Shown piece by piece: positions 54,562 to 63,088 of a DNA stretch of 64,000 nt. The position numbers and the translations under genes were made by a program. The stretch is from Sporisorium sorghi (taxonomy: Eukaryota > Basidiomycota > Ustilaginomycetes > Ustilaginales > Ustilaginaceae): positions 62,001 to 126,000 of the forward strand of contig JALCCG010000020.1 of assembly GCA_023212695.1 (NCBI GenBank), given 5' to 3'. The notes under the pieces were generated by a model. The model was not told where the DNA came from, ran no database searches, and saw only the letters and a list, made by a program, of their open reading frames with translations. Numbering within the stretch: position 1 is the first letter of the stretch; every line of letters begins with the position of its first letter.

Positions 54562-56052
54562 ATGGATAAAAAAACATGGATTGTGGAAGCAACCATTTCG
54601 GATATGCAGGATGCATTGAAACAAGGCTGGATCACTTCAGCGGAGCTGGTTCAATTGTACCTGGAGCGGATCGAGCTGTATGACGGACAGCTTCACTCGA
54701 TTCTGGAGGTGAACCCGGACGCGCTGCAGATCGCCCAGGACCTGGATCAGGAACGCAGCGCCAAGAAAGTCAGGGGAATGCTGCACGGAATTCCAGTTCT
54801 GCTGAAAGATAACATAGACACAGGAGACAAGCTGCATACAAGCGCCGGCTCTATCTCACTTGCGGACTCTTATGCAGCCAAGGACTCCTTCGTTGCAGAG
54901 AAGCTGCGCCAGGCTGGTGCCGTCATTCTTGGAAAGACCAACATGACCGAATGGGCCAACTTCATGTCAGCCTCCATGTGGGCTGGGTATAGCTCGAGAA
55001 AAGGACTTACCTTAAATCCATATGGTCCGGGTGAATTGTTTATTGGAGGTTCAAGCTCCGGCTCCGGTGCAGCGGTAGCGGCGAATTTGGCCGCGGCGGC
55101 TATCGGGACGGAAACCTCGGGATCGATTATCAGCCCATCCAGCCAGAATAGTCTGGTTGGAATTAAACCGACAATGGGTCTGGTTAGCCGCTCGGGTATC
55201 ATTCCGATCACCTATACGCAGGATACAGCAGGCCCAATGGCCAGAACTGTCGCTGATGCCGTTATTCTGCTTGGTGCCATCACCGGGGCTGATGATCAGG
55301 ACGAAGTCACGAACATAGATCCTCAGCATCGGATCAAGGATTACACCGAATTTCTGGATGCTGGATATCTGAAGCAGGCCAGAATCGGGATTCCCCGACA
55401 CTACTATAAGCATCTCGATCGGGATAGACTAGACATTGTAGAATCCGCCATTCAAGTGCTGCGGGAGCAGGGAGCTGTCATAATCGACCCGGTCGATCTG
55501 CCATGCCAGAATACGAAATGGGATGCCAATGTCCTCCGCTATGAGTTTAAGAAGTACGTGAATGATTATTTGGCAAATGTGGATTCTTCGCTGCCGGTTC
55601 ACTCATTGGCCGACGTAATCGCTTATAATGAGGCACATGCCGACAGGGCCCTGAAATATGGTCAGGGCACACTGATTTGGGCCGAGGAAACCAGCGGTAC
55701 ATTGACCGAGCAAGAGTACCTCGAGAGCAGACAGAAGAACAGGGAGATGGCAGGGACCCGGGGCATTGACCAGGTTTTGCAGGAGTTCCAGCTGGATGCC
55801 TTGCTGTTCCTGGGTAATGAATATGGACCGGATCTAGCAGCCAGAGCAGGCTATCCTTCGATTACCGTTCCTGGAGGTTACGCGGAGAATGGCGTCATTG
55901 CTCCGGGCGGTTACATGACGAAGGGCCCTCAGGGCATTACCTTCATCGGAACGGCTTATAGTGAGCCCGTGCTAATCAAGCTGGCCTATGGCTTTGAACA
56001 GGCGACGCGACATCGCGTAGCGCCAAAGCTTTCATCCCAGTCATCAGAGTAA
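54562..56052 (+). CDS. amidase signature family enzyme
   Basis: Hydrolase of 496 residues with the Ser-cisSer-Lys triad of amidases: Lys82 in LLKDNI, the serine cluster in GGSSSGSGAAVA (about 163-174) and the nucleophile Ser188 in GTETSGSI. The C-terminal ~170 residues resemble the peptide-amidase and fatty-acid-amide type more than GatA. There is no signal peptide. The substrate amide is unknown. The next gene lies 19 bases downstream and is probably co-transcribed. Confidence 0.88.
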   Translation: MDKKTWIVEATISDMQDALKQGWITSAELVQLYLERIELYDGQLHSILEVNPDALQIAQDLDQERSAKKVRGMLHGIPVLLKDNIDTGDKLHTSAGSISLADSYAAKDSFVAEKLRQAGAVILGKTNMTEWANFMSASMWAGYSSRKGLTLNPYGPGELFIGGSSSGSGAAVAANLAAAAIGTETSGSIISPSSQNSLVGIKPTMGLVSRSGIIPITYTQDTAGPMARTVADAVILLGAITGADDQDEVTNIDPQHRIKDYTEFLDAGYLKQARIGIPRHYYKHLDRDRLDIVESAIQVLREQGAVIIDPVDLPCQNTKWDANVLRYEFKKYVNDYLANVDSSLPVHSLADVIAYNEAHADRALKYGQGTLIWAEETSGTLTEQEYLESRQKNREMAGTRGIDQVLQEFQLDALLFLGNEYGPDLAARAGYPSITVPGGYAENGVIAPGGYMTKGPQGITFIGTAYSEPVLIKLAYGFEQATRHRVAPKLSSQSSE

Positions 56053-56071
56053 AGAGAGGTGAAGCTCCATC

Positions 56072-56605
56072 ATGCCGCGCAATTTGGTGCATGTTCCTTA
56101 CGGCTACGAACCCCCGAAGCCGGCAACCAAGGGAACATTAATATTTTACGACTCCTTCGAACAGGTGCAGGAGGATCTGGAGCAGGCTGTAGCCATTCTG
56201 GAAGAACGGGCGTTTTCAAAATTGGTGCTGTATCCGCTGCATGAAGAGACGGTAAGACGGATGTTCAAGGAGCCGGTGAGTCCTTATTTCAAACGGGAGA
56301 AACGGCTTCAGGAATGGGTCGGGGAGCGTGAAGACTCCTCGGTTGTAATTGAAGCTTTCGAGTCGAAACGAAAAAAGTACACGCCAATCGATACTGCGCT
56401 TCGTCATCTGGTCGAGAAATACGGAAGACCGCATTTTCTTGTTTTGACGCCTGAGGTGGCTAATGTGTTTGCGTCTTTTTCTTCATTTGAGGAATGGATT
56501 GTGAAGCTGAGGCTGATTCTGTTGTCCGAGCCTCCATACTTGCATCCGAGATTGGAGAAATTCCGCCATCGATGGGATATAGCGGGTGAGCCGCAGGAAG
56601 GATAG
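56072..56605 (+). CDS. protein of unknown function downstream of amidase
   Basis: Soluble protein of 177 residues, rich in charged and aromatic residues, alternating strands and helices (GTLIFYDSFEQVQEDLEQA, then KYGRPHFLVLTPEVAN). I do not recognise the family. There is no signal peptide or metal-binding motif. It starts behind GAGGTGAAG, closely follows the amidase and is ended by a strong terminator. Confidence 0.7.
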   Translation: MPRNLVHVPYGYEPPKPATKGTLIFYDSFEQVQEDLEQAVAILEERAFSKLVLYPLHEETVRRMFKEPVSPYFKREKRLQEWVGEREDSSVVIEAFESKRKKYTPIDTALRHLVEKYGRPHFLVLTPEVANVFASFSSFEEWIVKLRLILLSEPPYLHPRLEKFRHRWDIAGEPQEG

Positions 56606-56617
56606 TTGGACATGAAG

Positions 56618-56658
56618 ATGCCCGGCCGTAGACAATCTACAGCCGGGCATTCTTTTTT
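56618..56658 (+). terminator. terminator of the amidase operon
   Basis: ATGCCCGGC / GCCGGGCAT stem followed by TCTTTTTT. Confidence 0.88.
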
Positions 56659-56803
56659 CTATGTAGTCGAATCTCGAATTCCGATATACGGTTCAACACA
56701 AGCCAGGCTCCACGCCAGTTTAGCCTGAGTCACATGAAAAGGACTGCACCCCTGGGGAACAGTCCTATGTTAATCCGCATGCAGACCGTTAAGCCTCATC
56801 GCT

Positions 56804-57085
56804 TTAGGTCCCTACGCGGGTAAGTTTGCTTATGATCTTGCGCACGCTTTCTCCTGACAGGAAGTAGGTCCGTTCCAGTTCTTCAATAGACCTTCCTTTG
56901 CAGTAAGCGCGATACATTTCTTTGTTGCGACTTTCGATGCGTTGTTTGGAACCGCTTAACTCTCCCCAGCCGGCTCTTTGCTCGCTCTGTTTCGGTATGT
57001 AGAGTAATTCTCCATCTATATACTGTTGAATTTGCTGCAGCAGCTCGGGGGGAAGCACTTCTCTTCCGTTCTTGTAATGGCCCAT
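56804..57085 (-). CDS. CD3324-like small DNA-binding protein
   Basis: Protein of 93 residues. The N-terminal half (NGREVLPPELLQQIQQYIDGELLYIPK) and the C-terminal helix-turn-helix (RSIEELERTYFLSGESVRKIISK) fit the CD3324 family of small Firmicute regulators related to Mor-type activators. Direct evidence is pattern only. Monocistronic, with an AGGAGGGC-like site. The target is unknown. Confidence 0.75.
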   Translation of the reverse strand: MGHYKNGREVLPPELLQQIQQYIDGELLYIPKQSEQRAGWGELSGSKQRIESRNKEMYRAYCKGRSIEELERTYFLSGESVRKIISKLTRVGT

Positions 57086-57219
57086 CGATGCCCTCCTCTT
57101 TCTGTATACATATTTAAGCTATCGCTGAGTTTCAAAACAATTGCATTGATCATGCTTGCCCTCCTCCTTTCGTGAAATTAGTTTTTTTAGGATTTTTTTG
57201 GATTTTAAAATAGATATAG

Positions 57220-57240
57220 GGAGCCCGCAGCGGGCTCCCA
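57220..57240 (-). terminator. GC-rich hairpin after the 10-codon frame
   Basis: GGGAGCCCG-CAG-CGGGCTCCC, perfect nine-base stem; a moderately T-rich stretch follows on the minus strand. Confidence 0.6.
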
Positions 57241-57257
57241 TTTAACGGATATTCGCT

Positions 57258-57290
57258 TTACGCGAATACCACCTCACGGATCTGAATCAT
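57258..57290 (-). CDS. possible 10-residue peptide frame
   Basis: On the minus strand AAAGGAGGC (57299-57307) is 8 bases before an ATG that opens a 10-codon frame, MIQIREVVFA, ending in TAA. The stop overlaps a small ATTCGC/GCGAAT hairpin, and a strong hairpin follows at 57220. Such a layout suits a leader peptide, a tiny membrane or signalling peptide, or a stable small RNA. Whether it is translated cannot be told from sequence. The rest of 57086-57516 shows no gene. Confidence 0.35.
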   Translation of the reverse strand: MIQIREVVFA

Positions 57291-57516
57291 TTCAATCAGC
57301 CTCCTTTCAGCTCATTTCGTCGGCCCGACTTCTATATTAAGCCATATGTAGGTGGAATTATGCAAGAGATAAAACAATATTAATTGTTTTTTACCAAAAT
57401 TAATGGGGTGAAATATCGGGCTGGCTGAGGATGCTGGATGAGGGATTGGATGGTATGTGACTGGATTATATAATATAGTTACTTCAGAATGCAAAAAAAA
57501 GAAGGTGTTCTCGTGT

Positions 57517-59220
57517 ATGTCCAATCAGGATCCGCATATTCAGGAATTGATTACGCTGAAGACGATCGCAGAAACCTTGAACGAATCCAATGAGCTGACC
57601 CCGATGCTGGATGTTGTCATAGGCAAGCTGTTGGAGCTGACAGGACTTACGACCGGCTGGCTGTTCCTTGTGGATGAGCGGGGAACGTATGAATTTGTAG
57701 CGAATCGAAATCTGCCGCCTGCACTGAGCCGGGAGGATAACGAGCCTATGAGATGCGGCAGCTGCTGGTGCTTGGAGCGCTACGATGATGGACGGCTGAA
57801 GAATGCAGTCAACATTCTAAATTGCAAACGTCTGGATAACGCGGTTCGATATCAGTGGGGTGACACGGAAGGCATTACCCACCATGCAACGGTTCCGCTG
57901 CGATCCGGCAGCCGCAGGTTCGGTGTGCTGAATGTGGCTGCGCCCGGGAAGCTGCATTTCTCCAAAGAGGAATTGGCGCTGCTGGAGTCGGTTGCATATC
58001 AGATTGGCAGCGCCATTGAGCGCATGCGGCTGTACGCGGCCGAGCAGCGTCGAGCGGATTTGTTCGTCCGGCTCGGGGAATACAGCAGCGCTCTCGGTGC
58101 CTATGCTTCACAAGCCGTTAACCGGGCTGAGTTAACAGAGCAGGTGATGAGTTTAATGGGCCGATATTTTGATTGGCCGGTCGTCGCGCTGCTGGAGCCG
58201 CTTGAAAAGGAAATCACACTACGGGCACTATACAGCGAGGGAAAAACAACGCTGCCCCATGCCAAATTTCCACTTGCCGAGATGGCACGTCCCCACCCTA
58301 ACGATAGGAAGCGCTCAGGAGGAGATCCGGTCTGCGCAGAAGATGCGCAGCGGCTGGCAGACCAGCTCGTTCAGGAAGGCTGGGTCTCATCCCTGACCCG
58401 TGCTGTGGCTACCCCTGTCACTGTCGCCGGAGACTCTTCACTCGGCCTGCTTCTGGTGGGTTATGATCAATACGGCGATCAGTACCGGGCGGATATCGAA
58501 GTCATCGAGGCTTTGGCTGAACATATTGGCTTGACCCTTCAGCGTGTCCGCCTCGAGGAGAACCGGCGAGAGCTTACCCGGATGGATGAACGAAACCGCC
58601 TCGCACGCGACCTGCACGACTCGGTAAGCCAAACCTTATTCTCGCTGGTGATGATGTCCAGGGGAGTGGGCGGTATGCTTGCAGCGGAATCCAATGATCA
58701 ATCAAGCTTGCTGCAGGACACGATTCACGACATACAGTCGTTATCACAAAGCGCCCTCAAGGAAATGCGGGAGCTGATTATGCAGCTTCGTCCGCCAGGG
58801 CTTGAGGAAGGGCTTGTGACAGGTCTTAAGCAATACGGCGAACGGTTGAAGCTTCATGTGCGTTCACATATCAGCGGTATTCACGAGCTGCCGAGGCTAG
58901 TAGAAGAAGCCTTATGGAGGATCGGCCAAGAGGCGCTCAACAATGTAAGCAAGCATGCGGATACGAAGGAAGTTACGGTAGCTTTAACCCTGCATGATGG
59001 TGAAGTGGAACTTCGGATTGAAGATCGCGGGCGAGGCATTACCAAACAACGATTGAGCGAGCTCACAAGACACTCCATTGGACTGTCCAGCATGCGGGAA
59101 CGAGCCGAATCACTGGGAGGACAATTCCGTCTATATAGTGTGTACAGAGGAGGAACCATCATTGAGGTTACGCTGCCCTTGATGTTGAAATCAACAGAGA
59201 ATGGAGGTGATATGCGATGA
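57517..59220 (+). CDS. GAF-domain sensor histidine kinase (YhcY/AirS-like)
   Basis: Cytosolic kinase of 567 residues without membrane helices. Two GAF domains (about 10-180 and 200-350) precede a HisKA_3 domain with the phosphorylated His367 in RLARDLHDSVSQ and a HATPase domain (about 450-560). The first GAF contains Cys80, Cys83, Cys85 and Cys103, an arrangement like the Fe-S-binding oxygen and redox sensors of the AirS/YhcY group. ATG 57517 follows GAAGGTG; the frame is open from 57457. It overlaps the response regulator gene by four bases. Confidence 0.88.
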   Translation: MSNQDPHIQELITLKTIAETLNESNELTPMLDVVIGKLLELTGLTTGWLFLVDERGTYEFVANRNLPPALSREDNEPMRCGSCWCLERYDDGRLKNAVNILNCKRLDNAVRYQWGDTEGITHHATVPLRSGSRRFGVLNVAAPGKLHFSKEELALLESVAYQIGSAIERMRLYAAEQRRADLFVRLGEYSSALGAYASQAVNRAELTEQVMSLMGRYFDWPVVALLEPLEKEITLRALYSEGKTTLPHAKFPLAEMARPHPNDRKRSGGDPVCAEDAQRLADQLVQEGWVSSLTRAVATPVTVAGDSSLGLLLVGYDQYGDQYRADIEVIEALAEHIGLTLQRVRLEENRRELTRMDERNRLARDLHDSVSQTLFSLVMMSRGVGGMLAAESNDQSSLLQDTIHDIQSLSQSALKEMRELIMQLRPPGLEEGLVTGLKQYGERLKLHVRSHISGIHELPRLVEEALWRIGQEALNNVSKHADTKEVTVALTLHDGEVELRIEDRGRGITKQRLSELTRHSIGLSSMRERAESLGGQFRLYSVYRGGTIIEVTLPLMLKSTENGGDMR

Positions 59221-59885
59221 TCAGATTGTTAATTGCTGACGATCACGCCATGGTACGCCGGGGACTGCAGGTTTTTCTGGCTACGCAGCCGGATATCGAA
59301 ATGGTGGGTGAAGCCGCCAATGGCGAGGAGACCTTGGAACGGGTGGTTCATCTCAAGCCGGATGTTGTTTTAATGGATCTGAACATGCCTGTGCTGAATG
59401 GAATCGACACGACCGCACGGCTGAAAAAAGAACAGCCTCACATTAAAGTGATTGTACTGACCTCTTTTGTCGATTACGACCATGTTCTGCCCGCTATTCG
59501 GGCAGGCGCACGAGGCTATCTCTTGAAGGATATTGAACCGGAGGAGCTGGTAGCTGCCATCAGACGCGTATTCCAAGGCATGGTCGAGCTGCATCCGGAT
59601 GCAGCAGGACTGTTAATGACACACGTTACATTACCCGAAGGAGCGGAGTCGTCCAGCGGGCCCGGCAGGCAGGAAGGGGCTGTGCAGGACCTGGATAAAC
59701 TCACCCGCCGGGAACAGGAAGTGATGCAGCTGATCGCTTCGGGCATGAACAACAGAGAAATCAGCGAAGCGCTGTATATTACCGAGAAGACGGTCAAGAC
59801 CCATGTCAGCCATCTGCTTGATAAGCTGGGTGTCGCCGACCGGACACAGGCGGCCATCTATGCGCTCAAGCACGGAATCGTATAA
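59217..59885 (+). CDS. NarL/FixJ family response regulator (YhcZ/AirR-like)
   Basis: Response regulator of 222 residues: receiver domain (1-120) with phospho-acceptor Asp54 in VVLMDLNMP and Lys in YLLKD, then a LuxR-type helix-turn-helix (LTRREQEVMQLIASGMNNREIS, landmark GMNNREISEALYITEKTV). Coupled to the kinase by a four-base ATGA overlap. Target genes unknown; by analogy with AirSR, oxygen- or redox-related respiration and wall genes. Confidence 0.92.
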   Translation: MIRLLIADDHAMVRRGLQVFLATQPDIEMVGEAANGEETLERVVHLKPDVVLMDLNMPVLNGIDTTARLKKEQPHIKVIVLTSFVDYDHVLPAIRAGARGYLLKDIEPEELVAAIRRVFQGMVELHPDAAGLLMTHVTLPEGAESSSGPGRQEGAVQDLDKLTRREQEVMQLIASGMNNREISEALYITEKTVKTHVSHLLDKLGVADRTQAAIYALKHGIV

Positions 59886-59931
59886 AAGTTTACTTTACAT
59901 AGTGATCGTATCTAAGACTATAGTTGTAGAG

Positions 59932-59958
59932 CCCTCAGCCTAAGGTTTGAGGGTTTTT
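59932..59958 (+). terminator. terminator of the two-component operon
   Basis: CCCTCA / TGAGGG stem followed by TTTTT. Confidence 0.75.
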
Positions 59959-60056
59959 GCACGTGAAATCACTCCTTGTGATGACGAATTTCATGGCTTG
60001 CCTCCTATACAATGTATTTAACAAATCACTCGACAATCTAAAAGGGAGGCAGTGCT

Positions 60057-60617
60057 ATGAAAATCGTGATGATCACAGGCAGCAATCGCAAGGAAGCAAC
60101 CAGTACCGTTTTGGCAAAAGCTTTGGAGGGGCAATTGAGGCGGTTGTTCGTGGAAGTAAACCTGTTCAATCTGTATGAAAGCCCGCTTCCGTTCTATTCG
60201 CCGGACGAAATATTCAACCGTCATGAGGGCGTGCGTGAGCTGCAGCGGCTGTTAATGGAGGCAGACGGCATTATTTTGACAACTCCCGAATATCACGGTG
60301 GAATGAGCGGGGTGCTTAAGAACGCGCTGGATCATATGGGACAGATGCATTTCTCAGGCAAGCCGGTTCTATCCGTAAGCTCGGCGGGCGGCGCAGTAGG
60401 TGTGAGTTCACTGCAGCAAATGCAGGCTACCATTCGCAATCTGCATGGAATTAACAGTCCGGAATGGATCTCCATTGGTGGCTCTCAGCGTGCCATTTAT
60501 GAAAACGAATCGGCAGAAGGTACAATTGTGCTGGATTACCGTGCCAAGGAAGCCCTTTCCATCTTTATGGAGCTGGTCAAGAAAGTCAGCGGTAAAGAGG
60601 AGGCTTTTCCATCGTGA
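60057..60617 (+). CDS. NADPH-dependent FMN reductase family protein
   Basis: Flavodoxin-fold reductase of 186 residues. The phosphate-binding loop GSNRKEATST (about 8-17) and the flavin-contact TPEYHGGMSGVLKNALDH are diagnostic. It uses NAD(P)H to reduce FMN, quinones or azo compounds. GGGAGGC site. It overlaps the VOC-fusion gene by four bases (GTGA). Confidence 0.9.
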   Translation: MKIVMITGSNRKEATSTVLAKALEGQLRRLFVEVNLFNLYESPLPFYSPDEIFNRHEGVRELQRLLMEADGIILTTPEYHGGMSGVLKNALDHMGQMHFSGKPVLSVSSAGGAVGVSSLQQMQATIRNLHGINSPEWISIGGSQRAIYENESAEGTIVLDYRAKEALSIFMELVKKVSGKEEAFPS

Positions 60618-62326
60618 TTACACATTTTGCCGGATTGAAATTGAAGACCCTATCCATTCAGGGGGTGAAGCAGTTCTATCATGGACTGCTTCACTTCCCC
60701 ATCACGCGGGAAAATGAGGTCGAGATCGAATTTCAGCCTACACCTGATTTTTCGCTTGTATTCGAAGAAGTGTTCGAACCCTTATCCCCAGTTCATATCG
60801 CGTTTGAAGTCTCCTATTCCCGCTTCAACTCTACGATTCAGCAGCTCGCAGAGCAGCTGCCACTGCTGCAATGGCCCGACGGCGAGGTGGTTGAATGGTT
60901 TGATTCCGGTGTGAACGCGTATTTCAAAGACGGCGATGGCAATCTGCTTGAATTTATAGCCCATCACGACTTGAAACAAGGGGTTCTGACTCCGAATGGC
61001 CCTTACGGTGTCCTGTATTTGCGGGAAGTGGGATTGCCTGTAGAGGATCCGGTAGCCGCTAGATTATGGATGAAACGGACGCTGGGATTAACGATTGCCA
61101 AGGACTCGGAGCAGTTTGCATTTGTTATTGGGGGAACGGCCCATGCGGTTGTCGTGTCTACCAAGCGCAAATGGATTCCAATCGCGATGTATGCGCTGGC
61201 ACCGTCGTTAGATTTAACTTATGGGGTTACGGATGATCGCTTTCTGGATCGGGTTCGCTCTTCATTGGATCGCCGGATCATCGTGTCGGATAACGAAAAT
61301 GGTCTGCAGTTTAGAATGTATGGCTACAATATTCGTTTGAAGAAAACGAGTTTGCCCAAGGATATTGCATCCAGGCTGAATTTGCCGGACACGAGTGAAG
61401 GGAAGGGAGACGACATGGACATCAGCGACCAATATTTGGAGGATGGACTCACGGCACTAAGCCGCGGGGGTGAGGTGGGTTGGTTTGAAGGACATGTCGG
61501 CGGGGCGTATCTGGCGGCTTATTACATGCAGAAGGAGCATAATCTTCCGCAGGACGTGCGGCAGGGGCTGGCCGCCAATTGCCGGCACTTGCGCAGTCAG
61601 CATGAGGATTGGTTTGAGCCCTATCCATCGGAGCTGGCTAAGCCTGAATTAATGGATCAATTGGTAGAAGGATTGCTGCCGAACCTGACAAATCTGAGCA
61701 CCTCCGGGCATGGGGTGACCCTCGGAGTCCTCGGCCTTAAAGCGCTACGGGACCGGCCGGATCTGCTGACTCCGTCTATCGTCAGGGGCCTGCTCAAGCT
61801 GATGGAAGATGCAGCGCATGAGCATAAGCTTGCCAGGTATTATGGGATCGAGGATTATACCCGGCAAAGTCTGCCGGAACTCTCGTTCTCTGACATACCA
61901 CCTTACCAGGATGCGTCTGACTTGGCCTCCCGTGCCCTATCGGAGCTGCAGCTGGTGCTGCCAGATCAGCATTATGAGGGCAAGTATTACTTTTTTGCAG
62001 GAGAGCTTGAACACGGCATTACGCATGCCCATGCGCTTATTGAACTGGAAAGGCTCGGATACACCCAGCTGGCCAGGCTGGGTCAAGGAAACCACCAGCG
62101 GCAGACGATATTGAACCGTCTGAGACCGCAAGAACTCGCGCATCAGGAAATTAAGGTATCGGATGAAGCTTCGATCATGGATTCGTCCTATTGGAGCGGG
62201 CTCTATGAAGATCCTCACGCAATCAAAGTGCCCTACGCTGCACTGGCGCTGCTCCAGTATGTGCCGCAAGGTCGAAGAGTGGAGCTGGAGCGCGATGTGT
62301 GTAAACTGCTCTCCTTGATGAAGTAG
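60614..62326 (+). CDS. VOC (glyoxalase-like) double domain fused to a helical C-terminal domain
   Basis: Protein of 570 residues starting with GTG inside the preceding stop. Residues 1-120 and about 128-245 look like two vicinal-oxygen-chelate modules (HFAGLKLKTLSIQGVKQFYHGLL; VLYLREVGLPVEDPVAARLWMKRTLGLTI, landmarks only), the first with DGDGNLLEFIAHHD as the metal-site strand. From about 265 to 570 it is all-helical, with GEVGWFEGHVGGAYLAAYYM and GELEHGITHAHALIELERLG, a part I do not recognise. The substrate is unknown. Lying between two FMN reductases suggests quinone or aromatic detoxification. Confidence 0.75.
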   Translation: MITHFAGLKLKTLSIQGVKQFYHGLLHFPITRENEVEIEFQPTPDFSLVFEEVFEPLSPVHIAFEVSYSRFNSTIQQLAEQLPLLQWPDGEVVEWFDSGVNAYFKDGDGNLLEFIAHHDLKQGVLTPNGPYGVLYLREVGLPVEDPVAARLWMKRTLGLTIAKDSEQFAFVIGGTAHAVVVSTKRKWIPIAMYALAPSLDLTYGVTDDRFLDRVRSSLDRRIIVSDNENGLQFRMYGYNIRLKKTSLPKDIASRLNLPDTSEGKGDDMDISDQYLEDGLTALSRGGEVGWFEGHVGGAYLAAYYMQKEHNLPQDVRQGLAANCRHLRSQHEDWFEPYPSELAKPELMDQLVEGLLPNLTNLSTSGHGVTLGVLGLKALRDRPDLLTPSIVRGLLKLMEDAAHEHKLARYYGIEDYTRQSLPELSFSDIPPYQDASDLASRALSELQLVLPDQHYEGKYYFFAGELEHGITHAHALIELERLGYTQLARLGQGNHQRQTILNRLRPQELAHQEIKVSDEASIMDSSYWSGLYEDPHAIKVPYAALALLQYVPQGRRVELERDVCKLLSLMK

Positions 62327-62428
62327 GACGAAGGTTATTTTGACAATGGTAAAATATGGTGTTAGGCTGAATAGAGTTGTCTAGAATCTGAAACATTTGT
62401 GCTTAAGGCATAAGAATTGGAGGGTATC

Positions 62429-62971
62429 ATGAAGGTTGCAATTGTGGTAGGAAGCATCAGAAAACAGTCGTACAATATGAAGCTTGCGGAATATTTGAAG
62501 CTCCGTTATGCGGATCAGATTACATTCGAGATCGTTGGCATTCGCGATTTGCCGCATTACGATCAGGATGTGGAGCTGGATCCGCCTGCGGTGGTCAAAG
62601 ATTTCAAGGAGCGGATTGCAGCAGCTGATGCTGTGTTATGGATAACGCCGGAGTACAACTACTCCATACCTGGCGTGCTTAAGAATGCACTGGATTGGTT
62701 ATCCCGCGTCGATAAGGTCATGAACGGGAAGCCGTCCTGGATCATGGGGGCATCGATGGGTCAGCTTGGCACGGTTCGTGCTCAAGAGCATCTTCGGGAT
62801 ATCCTTTTTTCCGTCGGCATTACGTCACCGCTGCTTCCCAATAATGAGGTATATATCGGTGCGGTACATGAGAAGATGGATGAGACCGGTAAGCTGATCC
62901 ATGAACCGACGATTGGTTTCATCGATATCGTGGTGAACAACTTCATAAACTGGATGAACTCCCGCAAATAA
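62429..62971 (+). CDS. NADPH-dependent FMN reductase family protein (second)
   Basis: Reductase of 180 residues with GSIRKQSYNMKLA (about 8-20) and TPEYNYSIPGVLKNALDWLSR, the YieF/ChrR-like subgroup active on quinones, azo dyes or chromate. Distinct from the family member at 60057. ATG 62429 follows GGAGGG; TTG 62417 lies before it. It has about 100 bases to the VOC-fusion gene. Confidence 0.9.
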   Translation: MKVAIVVGSIRKQSYNMKLAEYLKLRYADQITFEIVGIRDLPHYDQDVELDPPAVVKDFKERIAAADAVLWITPEYNYSIPGVLKNALDWLSRVDKVMNGKPSWIMGASMGQLGTVRAQEHLRDILFSVGITSPLLPNNEVYIGAVHEKMDETGKLIHEPTIGFIDIVVNNFINWMNSRK

Positions 62972-62983
62972 TGCTAACGTATG

Positions 62984-63018
62984 AAGCCCTTTGGCAGTTG
63001 CCTGCCGAGGGGCTTTTC
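62984..63018 (+). terminator. terminator after the second FMN reductase
   Basis: AAGCCCTTTGGCAG / CTGCCGAGGGGCTT with minor mismatches, then TTTCCT. Confidence 0.7.
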
Positions 63019-63088
63019 CTGTATATTCTCCTCATATCCATGAAATGTGAAAGAAAGGCGAATTTGCTTCGGACGGGGGAGGCTTCGA

